Source: DATNIC01 sp035604635 (lineage in GTDB: Bacteria > Vulcanimicrobiota > Vulcanimicrobiia > Vulcanimicrobiales > Vulcanimicrobiaceae). From it: a stretch of DNA of 64,000 bases. Made by a program: the position numbers and the translations under genes. Shown here one piece after another: positions 18,757 through 26,985 of this stretch. Each line of letters starts with the position of its first letter. Within the stretch, counting starts at the first letter, position 1. The stretch covers positions 1 to 64,000 of the forward strand of contig DATNIC010000005.1 in the NCBI GenBank assembly GCA_035604635.1. Direction: 5' to 3'. Under the pieces are notes generated by a model. That model had not been told where the DNA came from, did not search any database, and saw nothing but the letters and a program-made list of their open reading frames with translations.

Positions 18757-19734
18757 ATGGCTGAGAGCCGGGGGCGGTGGAAAGGCCGCAGCGAGCTTGA
18801 GGACGTGCTGATCGACGGCTTCGCGGCGCACCTTTCGCTGGAGCTGCGACGCTCCGCGAACACCGTCATCGCGTACCGGCGGGACGTTGCGGACTTCGGG
18901 CGCTTCCTAGCGCGCAAACGCGGTGCGACCGCCAAGGACGCGGAGGGGCTCACGGCGTTCAGGGATCTGCCGAAAGCCAGCGCATCGGATATCCGTCAGT
19001 ACATCATGGAGTGCACCGGCCGGCGCGCGTACGCGACGGTCTCGGTCCTGCGTAAGGTCTCGACGCTGCGACGATTTTACGACTACGTCCGGCGAGAGGG
19101 GCTGCGAACCGACAATCCGACCGACGACCTGCCCCGGATGAAAAAGCCCAAGGCCCTTCCTCACGTCTTGCGCGCAGAGGACGTCTCCAAGGTCCTGCGC
19201 ACGAAGGTCGCCGGTCAGACCGACTTCCAGCGCCTGCGCGACCGCGCCATCATGGAAGTCCTCTACGGCAGCGGCGTCCGGCGCTCCGAGCTGATCAACC
19301 TGAACATGTCCGACATCGATCTCGAGCGGCGGATCATGCGGATCCGGCACGGGAAGGGCGACAAAGAGCGCGCCGTCCTGCTCACCCAAGCCGCAGCCGA
19401 CGCGATGCGGATGTATCTCGGCGTGCGACCGCGGACGAGCGACGAGGCGTTTTTCCTGAGCCGGAACAAGCGGCGGATCGGCCAAGTCACGATGTACGAG
19501 ATTTTCCGGACCTTCATACGTTTGAGCGGAATCCGCGATCACGCAACCCCGCACACGATGCGGCACTCCTTCGCGACGCACTTGCTCGAGAACGGTGCTG
19601 ATCTCGTTACGATCAAAGAATTGCTCGGCCACGAGAGCCTCTCGACGACGCAGATCTACACCAATGTCTCGGTCGAACACATGCGCAAGACGTTCGACGC
19701 GGCCCATCCGCGCGATAAAGACGAGCGTCGCTAG
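18757..19734 (+). CDS. Tyrosine recombinase of the XerC/XerD type
   Basis: A 325-aa site-specific recombinase. The N-terminal SAM-like core-binding domain covers about residues 15-115 and the catalytic domain 135-310. All catalytic residues are visible: R175 (GSGVRRSEL), K200 (RHGKGDKER), H266 and R269 (HTMRHSFATHLLENG), H292 (LLGHESLS) and the nucleophile Y301. Size and spacing match XerC/XerD, which resolve chromosome dimers at dif. Nothing else suggests a mobile element here, so a housekeeping role is more likely than an integrase. ATG 18757 has GGAG six bases upstream. Which of the two Xer types it is cannot be told from one copy. Confidence 0.9.
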   Translation: MAESRGRWKGRSELEDVLIDGFAAHLSLELRRSANTVIAYRRDVADFGRFLARKRGATAKDAEGLTAFRDLPKASASDIRQYIMECTGRRAYATVSVLRKVSTLRRFYDYVRREGLRTDNPTDDLPRMKKPKALPHVLRAEDVSKVLRTKVAGQTDFQRLRDRAIMEVLYGSGVRRSELINLNMSDIDLERRIMRIRHGKGDKERAVLLTQAAADAMRMYLGVRPRTSDEAFFLSRNKRRIGQVTMYEIFRTFIRLSGIRDHATPHTMRHSFATHLLENGADLVTIKELLGHESLSTTQIYTNVSVEHMRKTFDAAHPRDKDERR

Positions 19735-20441
19735 AGCAGCGTGACCTTCCCGGTCGAGAGGTCGCAGTAGGAGGCGACGATCTTCAACTTCTTCTTCTCC
19801 ATGAGCCCTTTGAAGATCGCGTTCCCGCGGAGGTTCGCCGCGACGATCACCGCGTTTGCCTTCGTCGCGTTCGCGAGCTGATCGCCTTTCATCGTCTTGG
19901 AGCGCTCGACCGCGGGCTGGAGCGTTTGCACGAGATTCGTCAAGTCTTCGCTCGGCATCGTCTCACCCTTTGAATACGCGATCGCCGAACGGACGGCCCC
20001 GCAACCCGAGTGGCCCATCACCATGATCAGCTGCGAACCCAGGACTGCCGAGCCGAATTCGAGGCTTGCTGTCTCAAGAGACGTTGCGACGTTGCCGGCG
20101 ACCCGGTCGACGAAAATATCCCCCAGCCCCTGATTGAACAGAATTTCCGGCGCCGTCCGCGAGTCGGCACACGTGAGGATCGATGCCCACGGAGCTTGCC
20201 CTTTGCCGAGCGCCGCGCGCTCCTCAATGGTATTCAAGCGCGATCCCGCCATCTCGTGAACGTAGGCGGCGTTCCCTTGCATCAGCCTGGAGAGCGCGTC
20301 GTCCGGCGCCACGTTGGCGCCTGCGTAACCCGCTGCCCGGGCCGCGTCCCATCCGATGACTCCGGTTGCGCCGATCGTTCCGAGTGCCGAGGCGCCAACC
20401 AGAAAAGAAGCGCGACTACAGCACCTCAGTGTACCCTGCAT
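19731..20441 (-). CDS. Exported beta-class carbonic anhydrase
   Basis: A 236-aa zinc enzyme that hydrates carbon dioxide to bicarbonate. Zinc ligands C91, H144 and C147 and the D93/R95 pair (CADSR, GHSGCGAV) are all present, as are GNVATSLETASLEFG and related core segments. Unlike the usual cytoplasmic enzyme it has an extra 40-residue N-terminus with a hydrophobic stretch (ASFLVGASALGTIGATGVIG) and an AxA-like site near residue 37, so it is probably exported; the SRASFLVGASAL segment looks like a degenerate Tat signal. GGAGGA precedes ATG 20441. It converges on the recombinase gene. Confidence 0.88.
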   Translation of the reverse strand: MQGTLRCCSRASFLVGASALGTIGATGVIGWDAARAAGYAGANVAPDDALSRLMQGNAAYVHEMAGSRLNTIEERAALGKGQAPWASILTCADSRTAPEILFNQGLGDIFVDRVAGNVATSLETASLEFGSAVLGSQLIMVMGHSGCGAVRSAIAYSKGETMPSEDLTNLVQTLQPAVERSKTMKGDQLANATKANAVIVAANLRGNAIFKGLMEKKKLKIVASYCDLSTGKVTLL

Positions 20442-20471
20442 TGCTCCTCCTTCAGTTTTTCGGGATGATCG

Positions 20472-21176
20472 TCAATAATAGTATCGATATCTGCGCGGAC
20501 TCCTGCGCACCCGGAAAAACGAAATCAAAATCACGCCGGCGAGGAATCCTCCAATATGCGCAAAGTACGCGGTGCCGCCGTTCTGCGCCGCCGCCGCACG
20601 ATCCGAGATCGACCCGAACCCGTTGACGAACTGTATGAGAGCCCAAACGCCGATGACCACGATCGCCGGCAGCCGCAAAAACAGCGGGAAGCATCCGATC
20701 GGGACGATCGTGTTAATGTTGCTCGTCGGAAAATTGACGAGGTATGCGCCCAGGACGCCCGCGATCGCCCCCGAGGCTCCTATCGCCGGCACATGGCTGT
20801 CTGGACCGATCACAACCTGCGCGACGCCGCCGATAACACCGCAGAGTAGATAGAAGAGCACGTACCGCGCGTGCCCGCACAGATACTCGATCTGCGGCCC
20901 GAAGACCATGAGGAAGAGCATGTTGAAAAAGATGTGCAGGATGCTCCCGTGCAGGAACATCGACGTGAGCAACGTCAGGCCCGGGATCGGCGGACTTGGC
21001 GCCGCAAGGGCGATATCGTGGGTAATATCGTAAGGGATCGCCGCGTACGCGTTGATGAACGCGTCGACGTTTCGCGCCGAGAATTCGGCAAGGAACACGT
21101 ACACGTTCGCCGCGATGATCGCGTAGGTGACGATCGGGAAGATCGGGCTGCGCGAGCCTTCCCCGATCGGGATCAT
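20472..21176 (-). CDS. Rhomboid-family intramembrane serine protease
   Basis: A 234-aa membrane protein with about six transmembrane segments. Rhomboid features are clear: the HGSILHIFFNM segment of helix 2, the nucleophile S135 in GASGAIAG, and the catalytic H207 in AHIGGFLAG. It would cleave transmembrane substrates within the inner membrane. The C-terminus is short, basic and tyrosine-rich (RRSPRRYRYYY). It lies three bases after mlaD on the same strand and may be carried on the rph-mla transcript. Substrate unknown. Confidence 0.9.
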   Translation of the reverse strand: MIPIGEGSRSPIFPIVTYAIIAANVYVFLAEFSARNVDAFINAYAAIPYDITHDIALAAPSPPIPGLTLLTSMFLHGSILHIFFNMLFLMVFGPQIEYLCGHARYVLFYLLCGVIGGVAQVVIGPDSHVPAIGASGAIAGVLGAYLVNFPTSNINTIVPIGCFPLFLRLPAIVVIGVWALIQFVNGFGSISDRAAAAQNGGTAYFAHIGGFLAGVILISFFRVRRSPRRYRYYY

Positions 21177-21179
21177 CGG

Positions 21180-22790
21180 CTAAAAGTTCAGCTGCAGCCC
21201 GAAGACCGTCCGGCGCCCTGAGTGCAAGATGTCGCGTTCTCCCCCGAAGATCGCAGCCTTCGGCGCGACGTGCAGGGTCCCGTAGGCGTCCATGGTCGGA
21301 TACTGCGGGTTGTAGATCAGACCTTGGAAGCCGATCCCACTCTTCGGCGGCGTATATTGCGACATCAAGCCCAACGTCGAGTACAGCACCCCCGCCCCGG
21401 CCCGCAACCCCGGCGCTACCGAGGTGAGCAAAGCAAAGTTGTAGGTCGTCTGCCCACCGTTGGGAGGCGGGCCCAAATTGTTTGCACCCGCCACGAAACT
21501 CATTGGCGCGTGCGGTAAGACCACGAGATTGAAGTCGCTTTGCGGACCGCGGTTCGTCCCCAGGATCGGCGTTGCCAAGCCGTTCACCGGAGCGGGGTTG
21601 AGCTCGTTCAGACGCACTTCGAAGCCGACGAGCGTCTTGACGAACTTATTCAGCGTCACGCGCTGCGCCCCCGAGTCGGGGACGGTCTTCGTGCCGCCCG
21701 AAGAAGGCACTGTTTGCGGCGCGTGGCCCCCACTGGGGACGATCGTCGGAGCCGGAGCGGGCGTCGCGCCGGCGTCGACGCCGTAGACGCTCGAGGTCCC
21801 GCCGATTGCGGCCAGCAGTGAATTCGCCTTCTGCATGACCGCGTTGAGTTGTGCGACCGTGTCGCGCAGCTGCGCTTGCGTCTGCGGATCGCCGGTCAGT
21901 TGCTGCGCGCTGGCCGCCATCTTCGCGAGCAATGCGGATGCATCAGCGATGTTCTGACTGGTCTGCAATAGGTTGCCGCGCAACTGTTGGTCGCCCGCGA
22001 GCGCTCGCATCGAGTCAACCGCCTCGTTGAGACCAACCGTCGCGGAGTTGAGATGCGCGAGGACCGACTCCAAACGGCCGCGATTCGAGCGCGTCACGTC
22101 GCGGAAGTCCCTGGTTATCGCGGTGATGTTCCCTCCGGCCTCGTCCAACGCCGTCTGCAGCTTCCCGGTTAACGAGTCGAGCTTCATCGAGAGATGCTGC
22201 GTTAACTCATTACCATGGATCGCCATATCGTTGGCGTTGTTCACTGCCGACTTTAGACCGTCCAAGATCGACGGGAGCCGCCTCTGCAAATCGGTCAGCA
22301 TGCCGCCGCCCTGCGCCAGCACGTCCTGAAACGAAGCCGAGCCCTTTCCCGCCGGCTGCTCGTCGAGGGCGAGCACTTCGTGCGGCCAACTCCCGGCTGA
22401 CTTCGCCTCTGCAGGCGGCGGCGGTAAAATGACCACCGAAGCGTCGCCGGTCAGGGGCGCTTGGACCAGGAACGTCGAGCCCTTCGGCACATCGTAGCCG
22501 CTCGGCGGCGCGGATCCCGGAAGAAAGCTGAGCACCGGGATGCTGCCCTTGATTGCGAGGATGACGTCGACCGTATAGTCGGGCGCAAACACGATCCTGT
22601 CGACCGTCCCGATAGCGAGACCGCTCAAGAGGACCTGCGAGCCCGGACGCAGTCCCGCAGCTGCCGGGAAACGGACGCCCATGCGATAGCCGCCCAGTTT
22701 GGTGCCGAGATTGTTCAGGAACCAAAATATCACGAACAAACCGATGATGGCGAAGATCGAGAACAGCCCGACGACGGCTTGTCTTTTCAT
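21180..22790 (-). CDS. mlaD: Long MlaD-type MCE protein with C-terminal beta domain
   Basis: A 536-aa protein, about three times the length of E. coli MlaD. A transmembrane anchor (residues 5-27) is followed by one MCE domain (about 35-125), a long helical region with many heptad-like repeats (155-332), a Pro/Gly/Thr linker (333-378) and a C-terminal domain (379-536). That domain has alternating hydrophobic residues, repeated FxxG/GxGF turns and a terminal phenylalanine (RRTVFGLQLNF), as in outer-membrane beta-barrels. This architecture matches the transenvelope MlaD described for diderm Firmicutes, which carries lipids between membranes without MlaA, MlaB or MlaC. It is translated after mlaF and mlaE. 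Confidence 0.85.
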   Translation of the reverse strand: MKRQAVVGLFSIFAIIGLFVIFWFLNNLGTKLGGYRMGVRFPAAAGLRPGSQVLLSGLAIGTVDRIVFAPDYTVDVILAIKGSIPVLSFLPGSAPPSGYDVPKGSTFLVQAPLTGDASVVILPPPPAEAKSAGSWPHEVLALDEQPAGKGSASFQDVLAQGGGMLTDLQRRLPSILDGLKSAVNNANDMAIHGNELTQHLSMKLDSLTGKLQTALDEAGGNITAITRDFRDVTRSNRGRLESVLAHLNSATVGLNEAVDSMRALAGDQQLRGNLLQTSQNIADASALLAKMAASAQQLTGDPQTQAQLRDTVAQLNAVMQKANSLLAAIGGTSSVYGVDAGATPAPAPTIVPSGGHAPQTVPSSGGTKTVPDSGAQRVTLNKFVKTLVGFEVRLNELNPAPVNGLATPILGTNRGPQSDFNLVVLPHAPMSFVAGANNLGPPPNGGQTTYNFALLTSVAPGLRAGAGVLYSTLGLMSQYTPPKSGIGFQGLIYNPQYPTMDAYGTLHVAPKAAIFGGERDILHSGRRTVFGLQLNF

Positions 22791-22793
22791 CCG

Positions 22794-23555
22794 CTATCCG
22801 ACCGGGATCGGGCCGACTTCGCTGCCCTGCAAGAATTGTTGCACGATTGGATTCTCAGACTTACGAAGCTCCCCGACGGTACCGTAGGCGATGACCGCTC
22901 CTTCGAATAGCATCGCGACGTAGTCACCCATGTGATAAATGCTCTCCAGATCGTGTGAGACGACGACCGCGGTTCCCTTTAGCCTTTGGCGTAAATGCAC
23001 GATCGTCTCGGTGAGGAGATGGGTGATGATCGGATCCAAGCCGGTCGTCGGCTCGTCGTACAGGACCAGCTCCGGACTCGTGATGATCGCTCGAGCGAAC
23101 CCGGCACGTTTGATCATCCCGCCCGAGAGCTCGGCCGGCAGCCTGTCCTCGACGCCGGCCAGGCCGACATTCTCCAGTGCGCTCGTCACTTGATGCTGAA
23201 TCTCGCTCTCGCTCAGTTTCGTGTGCTCGCGTAGCGGCAGCGCGACGTTCTCGAAGATGCTGAGGCTATCGAACAGCGCCGCGAACTGAAACGAGAAGCC
23301 GATCGAACGCCGAAACTCGATCAGCTCGCGGGGGCTCAGCGTCGCTATGTCGATGTCGTGAACGTAGACCCGACCGCTGTCCGGTTTGCGCAGGCCGTTG
23401 AGCAGTCGAAGAATCGTCGATTTGCCTGCGCCTGAAAGTCCGATCACGCACGTGATTGCGTCCTCGACGACGTCCAAACTGCAGTGATGCAGGACGAGCT
23501 TCGAGCCGAAGCTTAGGCTCACGTCTTCGAGACGGGCGATGAGATGCTTAGGCAC
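22794..23555 (-). CDS. mlaF: Mla lipid-transport ATPase
   Basis: A 253-aa ABC ATPase of the MlaF/Mkl family that powers phospholipid transport with MlaE and MlaD. Walker A is GLSGAGKSTILRLLNG, the Q loop is in GFSFQFAALFDSLSIFENVALPL (a family-typical segment), the signature is ELSGGMIKRAGFARAI (LSGGM is characteristic of Mla ATPases), and Walker B is LVLYDEPTTGLDP. Its start overlaps the mlaE end by eight bases and its stop precedes mlaD by three, so the three products are made together. Confidence 0.93.
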   Translation of the reverse strand: MPKHLIARLEDVSLSFGSKLVLHHCSLDVVEDAITCVIGLSGAGKSTILRLLNGLRKPDSGRVYVHDIDIATLSPRELIEFRRSIGFSFQFAALFDSLSIFENVALPLREHTKLSESEIQHQVTSALENVGLAGVEDRLPAELSGGMIKRAGFARAIITSPELVLYDEPTTGLDPIITHLLTETIVHLRQRLKGTAVVVSHDLESIYHMGDYVAMLFEGAVIAYGTVGELRKSENPIVQQFLQGSEVGPIPVG

Positions 23556-24318
23556 CGAACAGCAGGAACGACAGCATGAAGTTGAACAGGAAGATCAGGA
23601 TGATCGCAGTGACGACCGCCGCGGTCGTCGACTTGCCGACGCCCGCCGCGCCGCCCCGCGTGCGTAAGCCTTGATACGTCCCGATCATCACGATGATGAC
23701 GGCAAAGACGAGCGACTTGCTCAACCCCTTGAGGACGTCCTCGAACGGCGTTTGCCGGGCCGAGTCCAGGAACGCATCGAAGGGGATGTGCGCCGTACCA
23801 TACGCGACCCACATGCCGGCGATAATTGCGACGATCTCCGAAAAGATCGTCAACATCGGCAGCGTGACCAGCATCGCGATTAATCGTGGGACGACGAGCA
23901 TCCGGGTCGGAGAGAGCCCAAGGGCTTCGAGGGCCTCTACCTGCTCCGTTACGACCATCGAGCCGATCTCGGCCGCAATCGCCGCGCCGGCGCGACCCGC
24001 GACGACGACCGCCGTCAACATCGGGCCGAGCTCCCGGACGGTCCCGTAGGCTACCGCATTGCCGACGAAGGCAGAAAAGCCGTATCGAACCGCCTGCACC
24101 GCCGATTCGAGCGAGATCACGGCACCCGTGAACATCGCGGTCAAGATGACGATCGTCCACGAGTTCACCCCGAGCAGATAGGCCTGATCCATCGTTTCCT
24201 TGCCGCGCACGGCCAGCCGGCCGATGAAATGGACCGCGTCGGCAAGCAGTTCGGCGACGCCGCCGGCGTACTCCAAAAAGCCGGTCGTCTCGCGCCCTGC
24301 CTCCTCTAAGACCTTCAT
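23548..24318 (-). CDS. mlaE: Mla lipid-transport permease
   Basis: A 256-aa inner-membrane permease of the MlaE (DUF140) family with about five transmembrane helices. Conserved segments include GVNSWTIVILTAMFTGAVISLES, YGFSAFVGNAVAYGTVRELGPMLTAVVVAGRAGAAIAAEIGSMVVTEQVEAL, which is the family core (written here in pieces: ELGPMLTAVVVAGR, GAAIAAEIGSM, VTEQVEALEALG), and LVVPRLIAM. ATG 24318 overlaps the stop of the coiled-coil gene upstream as ATGA. It dimerises with the MlaF ATPase and holds MlaD in the inner membrane. Confidence 0.93.
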   Translation of the reverse strand: MKVLEEAGRETTGFLEYAGGVAELLADAVHFIGRLAVRGKETMDQAYLLGVNSWTIVILTAMFTGAVISLESAVQAVRYGFSAFVGNAVAYGTVRELGPMLTAVVVAGRAGAAIAAEIGSMVVTEQVEALEALGLSPTRMLVVPRLIAMLVTLPMLTIFSEIVAIIAGMWVAYGTAHIPFDAFLDSARQTPFEDVLKGLSKSLVFAVIIVMIGTYQGLRTRGGAAGVGKSTTAAVVTAIILIFLFNFMLSFLLFGA

Positions 24319-24650
24319 TCGGCGGCGATTTCCTCGATCGATACGAGGACGCCTTGCGTCGCCTCGACGCGGCGCTGAGCGACCCCGCGCTCCGCGGCCA
24401 GATTGTACTGAACTTGATACAATTTTTCGAGCTCACGATCGACCTGCTCGAGGTGGGCGCGCGCTTCGCGTTCGAAACCCGAAAAATAGCGCCGCGCTGC
24501 GGCCAGATAGGCGCGCGCTTCCCCATCGCTCGGGGCCCCGCCGGCTAAGCTGCGCTCGATCTTCTTCTGCTCGCGGCTCATCGAGCGGTCCCGAATATAG
24601 AAACCCCCGATCGTGGCGACCAGCGCGCGTAGCCGTTGCGAATCAGACAC
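24315..24650 (-). CDS. Small coiled-coil protein linking rph and mlaE
   Basis: I do not recognise this 111-aa protein. From residue 24 on it is almost entirely helical and charged, with heptad-like spacing ([33 protein letters not shown]), so a coiled coil is likely; no signal peptide or membrane segment. GTG 24650 is preferred because it overlaps the rph stop, following the pattern of the whole operon, while the longer frame lies inside rph. ATGA at its end couples it to mlaE. Its fixed place between rph and the lipid transporter suggests a role with the Mla ATPase-permease complex, but that is inference only. Confidence 0.65.
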   Translation of the reverse strand: MSDSQRLRALVATIGGFYIRDRSMSREQKKIERSLAGGAPSDGEARAYLAAARRYFSGFEREARAHLEQVDRELEKLYQVQYNLAAERGVAQRRVEATQGVLVSIEEIAAE

Positions 24651-25395
24651 GCGCGGTAACGGGAAATCCCTGCTCCTCGAGAGCAACCTGCTGCGCCGTG
24701 AAAAGGCGCCGGATCCCGCTCTCGGCCAGACCAAGGAGCGCCTCCAGCTCATCCCGCGAGAACGCTCTACCCTCCGCGGTCCCCTGCAGCTCGACGAACC
24801 GGCCGGCATCGGTCATGGCCACGTTCATATCGACTTCAGCACGACTGTCTTCGTCGTATGCGAGGTCGAGCATGGCAATGCCATCGATGAAGCCGACGCT
24901 CGTCGCCGCGATCGCGCCGGTCAACGGCCAGCTCTCGAGGATCGACGGATCGAATGCCGTGCGTAAGGCGAGGGCCAGGGCGACGTATGCCCCGGTGATT
25001 GCGGCGGTGCGTGTCCCTCCGTCCGCCTGCAACACGTCACAGTCCAGTAACACGCTGCGCTCGCCCAGCTTCTTCATGTCGGTGACCGCGCGTAGGGCCC
25101 GGCCGATGAGTCGCTGGATCTCGTGCGTCCGGCCTCCGATACGCCCGCGGCTGGCTTCGCGCTGCGTCCGCTCTTGCGTCGCCCGAGGGAGCATCGAGTA
25201 CTCCGCGGTCACCCAACCAGTCCCGCGCCCCTTGAGCCATGGTGGGACTCTGTCTTCGATTGTCGCGGCGCAGAGGACGTGCGTGCGGCCGACTTTGATG
25301 AAGGCGCTTCCCTCAGCAAAGGCGAGATAGTTCGTTTCGATCGTGATCGAGCGCAGCTCGCCGAAAGCGCGCCCATCGGAGCGGGACACCGGCAC
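24643..25395 (-). CDS. rph: Ribonuclease PH
   Basis: A 250-aa phosphate-dependent 3'-5' exoribonuclease that trims tRNA 3' ends. The RNase PH core is complete: the N-terminal [26 protein letters not shown] [34 protein letters not shown] with the phosphate-binding arginines, and [20 protein letters not shown]. Length and motif order are normal. It is the first gene of a minus-strand operon continuing into the coiled-coil protein and mlaEFD; the regulator gene upstream ends 45 bases away. Confidence 0.95.
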   Translation of the reverse strand: MPVSRSDGRAFGELRSITIETNYLAFAEGSAFIKVGRTHVLCAATIEDRVPPWLKGRGTGWVTAEYSMLPRATQERTQREASRGRIGGRTHEIQRLIGRALRAVTDMKKLGERSVLLDCDVLQADGGTRTAAITGAYVALALALRTAFDPSILESWPLTGAIAATSVGFIDGIAMLDLAYDEDSRAEVDMNVAMTDAGRFVELQGTAEGRAFSRDELEALLGLAESGIRRLFTAQQVALEEQGFPVTARV

Positions 25396-25440
25396 GAGGC
25401 TCGCACTTCGGCGCAGAGCGCCCCGGGCCTTGAGCGGTCG

Positions 25441-26514
25441 TTACGCCGCGTCCGTGTAGCGCTGCTTGATCTCGGTAAGCTTCGGAACGACCGCTGTGAA
25501 CGCGTCGACCAAGCGCGGGTCAAAGTGTGATCCGGCATCATCCGAAATTTGGTCGACGGCTCGCTCCAGCGGCCACGCGACCTTGTACGGCCGGCTCGAC
25601 GTCAGAGCGTCGAACACATCACAGACCGCACAGATGCGCCCCCAAAGCGGGATCGCCTCGCCGCGCAGGCCATAGGGATATCCCGATCCGTCGAACTTCT
25701 CGTGGTGGCTCAGCGCGATCTCGGCCCCCTTGCGTAAGAGCTCGGACGGACTCTCCTTAAGGATTTCGTAGCCCGCGACCGTGTGCTCGCGCATGATCGC
25801 CGACTCTTCGGGTGTTAGCGAACCTTCCTTGCGCAGAATGTTGTCCGGTGTCGCGACCTTGCCGATATCGTGCATCGGCGCAGCCAGCTGCAGCATGTCC
25901 AGATCGTCTTCGGGCATGCCCATAGTCCGGCCGAGCTCGGCGGCAAACATGCCCATCCGCACGATGTGCATCCCCGTCTCATTGTCGCGAAACTCGGCGG
26001 CCCGCGTCAGCCCGCAGATCGTCTCGCGCTCCCGCTCACGCAGCTTCTGCGTCACCTTGCGGACCTCGGCCGCAAGCCACGTCGCCTGATCGGCGAGATA
26101 CGCCGCCTGGAGCTTCAGCGACCGCCGGCTCTCGCGCAGCGCAAGCAAGTTGCGCACGCGAGCGATCAACTCCGGCGGATCGACCGGCTTGGTGAGAAAG
26201 TCGCTGACGCCGCCGTCCAGGGCTCGATAACGGACCTCTCGATTGTGGTCGCCGGTGATCATGATGATGGGCGCTTCACGGTTGTGCTGCACCCGTCTGA
26301 ACTGCGCGATAAACTCGAAGCCGTCCGGCGTCCCCATCTTGTAGTCGAGGACCAATAACGCGACATCGTGTTTGGCACACCACGCCATGCCGTCGGACGA
26401 TTTCGTGAACGCGACCGTCTCGGTCACACCGGCTTTCTTGAGCAATCCCGCGTAGATCCGATTGTTCACCTCCGTGTCGTCGACGATCACCCCTGGAATC
26501 CGTTCCGCGATCAC
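25441..26514 (-). CDS. Response regulator with HD-GYP output domain
   Basis: A 357-aa two-component regulator. The receiver domain (residues 5-125) has the acidic pair D12/D13, the phospho-acceptor D57 (LLVLDYKMG) and K109 (DFLTKPVDP). A helical linker leads to an HD-GYP domain (about 165-350) with HDIGK at 215-219, HHEKFDGSGYPYGLRGE at 270-286 and the YxPxE-like region; all metal-site residues appear present, so it is probably an active c-di-GMP phosphodiesterase. GTG 26514 overlaps the stop of the Hpt gene as GTGA, so phosphotransfer protein and regulator are co-translated. Confidence 0.9.
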   Translation of the reverse strand: MIAERIPGVIVDDTEVNNRIYAGLLKKAGVTETVAFTKSSDGMAWCAKHDVALLVLDYKMGTPDGFEFIAQFRRVQHNREAPIIMITGDHNREVRYRALDGGVSDFLTKPVDPPELIARVRNLLALRESRRSLKLQAAYLADQATWLAAEVRKVTQKLRERERETICGLTRAAEFRDNETGMHIVRMGMFAAELGRTMGMPEDDLDMLQLAAPMHDIGKVATPDNILRKEGSLTPEESAIMREHTVAGYEILKESPSELLRKGAEIALSHHEKFDGSGYPYGLRGEAIPLWGRICAVCDVFDALTSSRPYKVAWPLERAVDQISDDAGSHFDPRLVDAFTAVVPKLTEIKQRYTDAA

Positions 26515-26849
26515 GCGCCTCCCCGCAATTCGGAAGTCTCGTAATGCAGCACCGCGAGGCTCGCCTGCATATCGGCAAGCGCCCAACGTACCATCCGCCA
26601 GTTCTTCTCCCGGAACGCCATCTCGACGACGCGGCTGCGTTCGCACAGCGTCTCCGCGCCCGCGTTGCCCGCAGCGCCCTTCAACTCATGCGCGAGATAG
26701 GCACCTTCATCGGCCTGTTGCTTCTCGAGCGCCGTTCCCAGCCGTTTGGTCAGAGAATCGGCGGTCGCTACCAGGAGCTCCACCACCTCGACGATCTCGG
26801 CGGAGTCGTCGAAGACACTCGTGAGCCGATCGATGTCCAAAACTTTCAC
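26511..26849 (-). CDS. Histidine phosphotransfer (Hpt) protein
   Basis: A protein of about 112 aa with a single Hpt four-helix domain. The phospho-accepting histidine is in AHELKGAAGNAGAE, the family signature. It would carry phosphate between a hybrid sensor kinase elsewhere and the HD-GYP regulator whose gene overlaps its stop. The start is uncertain: GTG 26849 (VKVLDIDRL) begins the domain; ATG 26903 would add 18 residues. No kinase gene is adjacent. Confidence 0.8.
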   Translation of the reverse strand: MKVLDIDRLTSVFDDSAEIVEVVELLVATADSLTKRLGTALEKQQADEGAYLAHELKGAAGNAGAETLCERSRVVEMAFREKNWRMVRWALADMQASLAVLHYETSELRGGA

Positions 26850-26985
26850 TGTGGGAGCACCATGGGTGAGAACCTCTTCTAAGATAAGGATACTCACTTG
26901 CATGCATGAATGCGCGAGAGCGTGCTCACACTTGTTAAGCAATCGTAAAGACGACCGATGGCTAGCTTGCCTAGCGCCCTCGGCG

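Noticed and set aside
18757..19734. Tyrosine recombinase as part of an integrated mobile element
   Set aside because: Its length and motifs match XerC/XerD; no att-like repeats, excisionase, phage genes or tRNA target are nearby.
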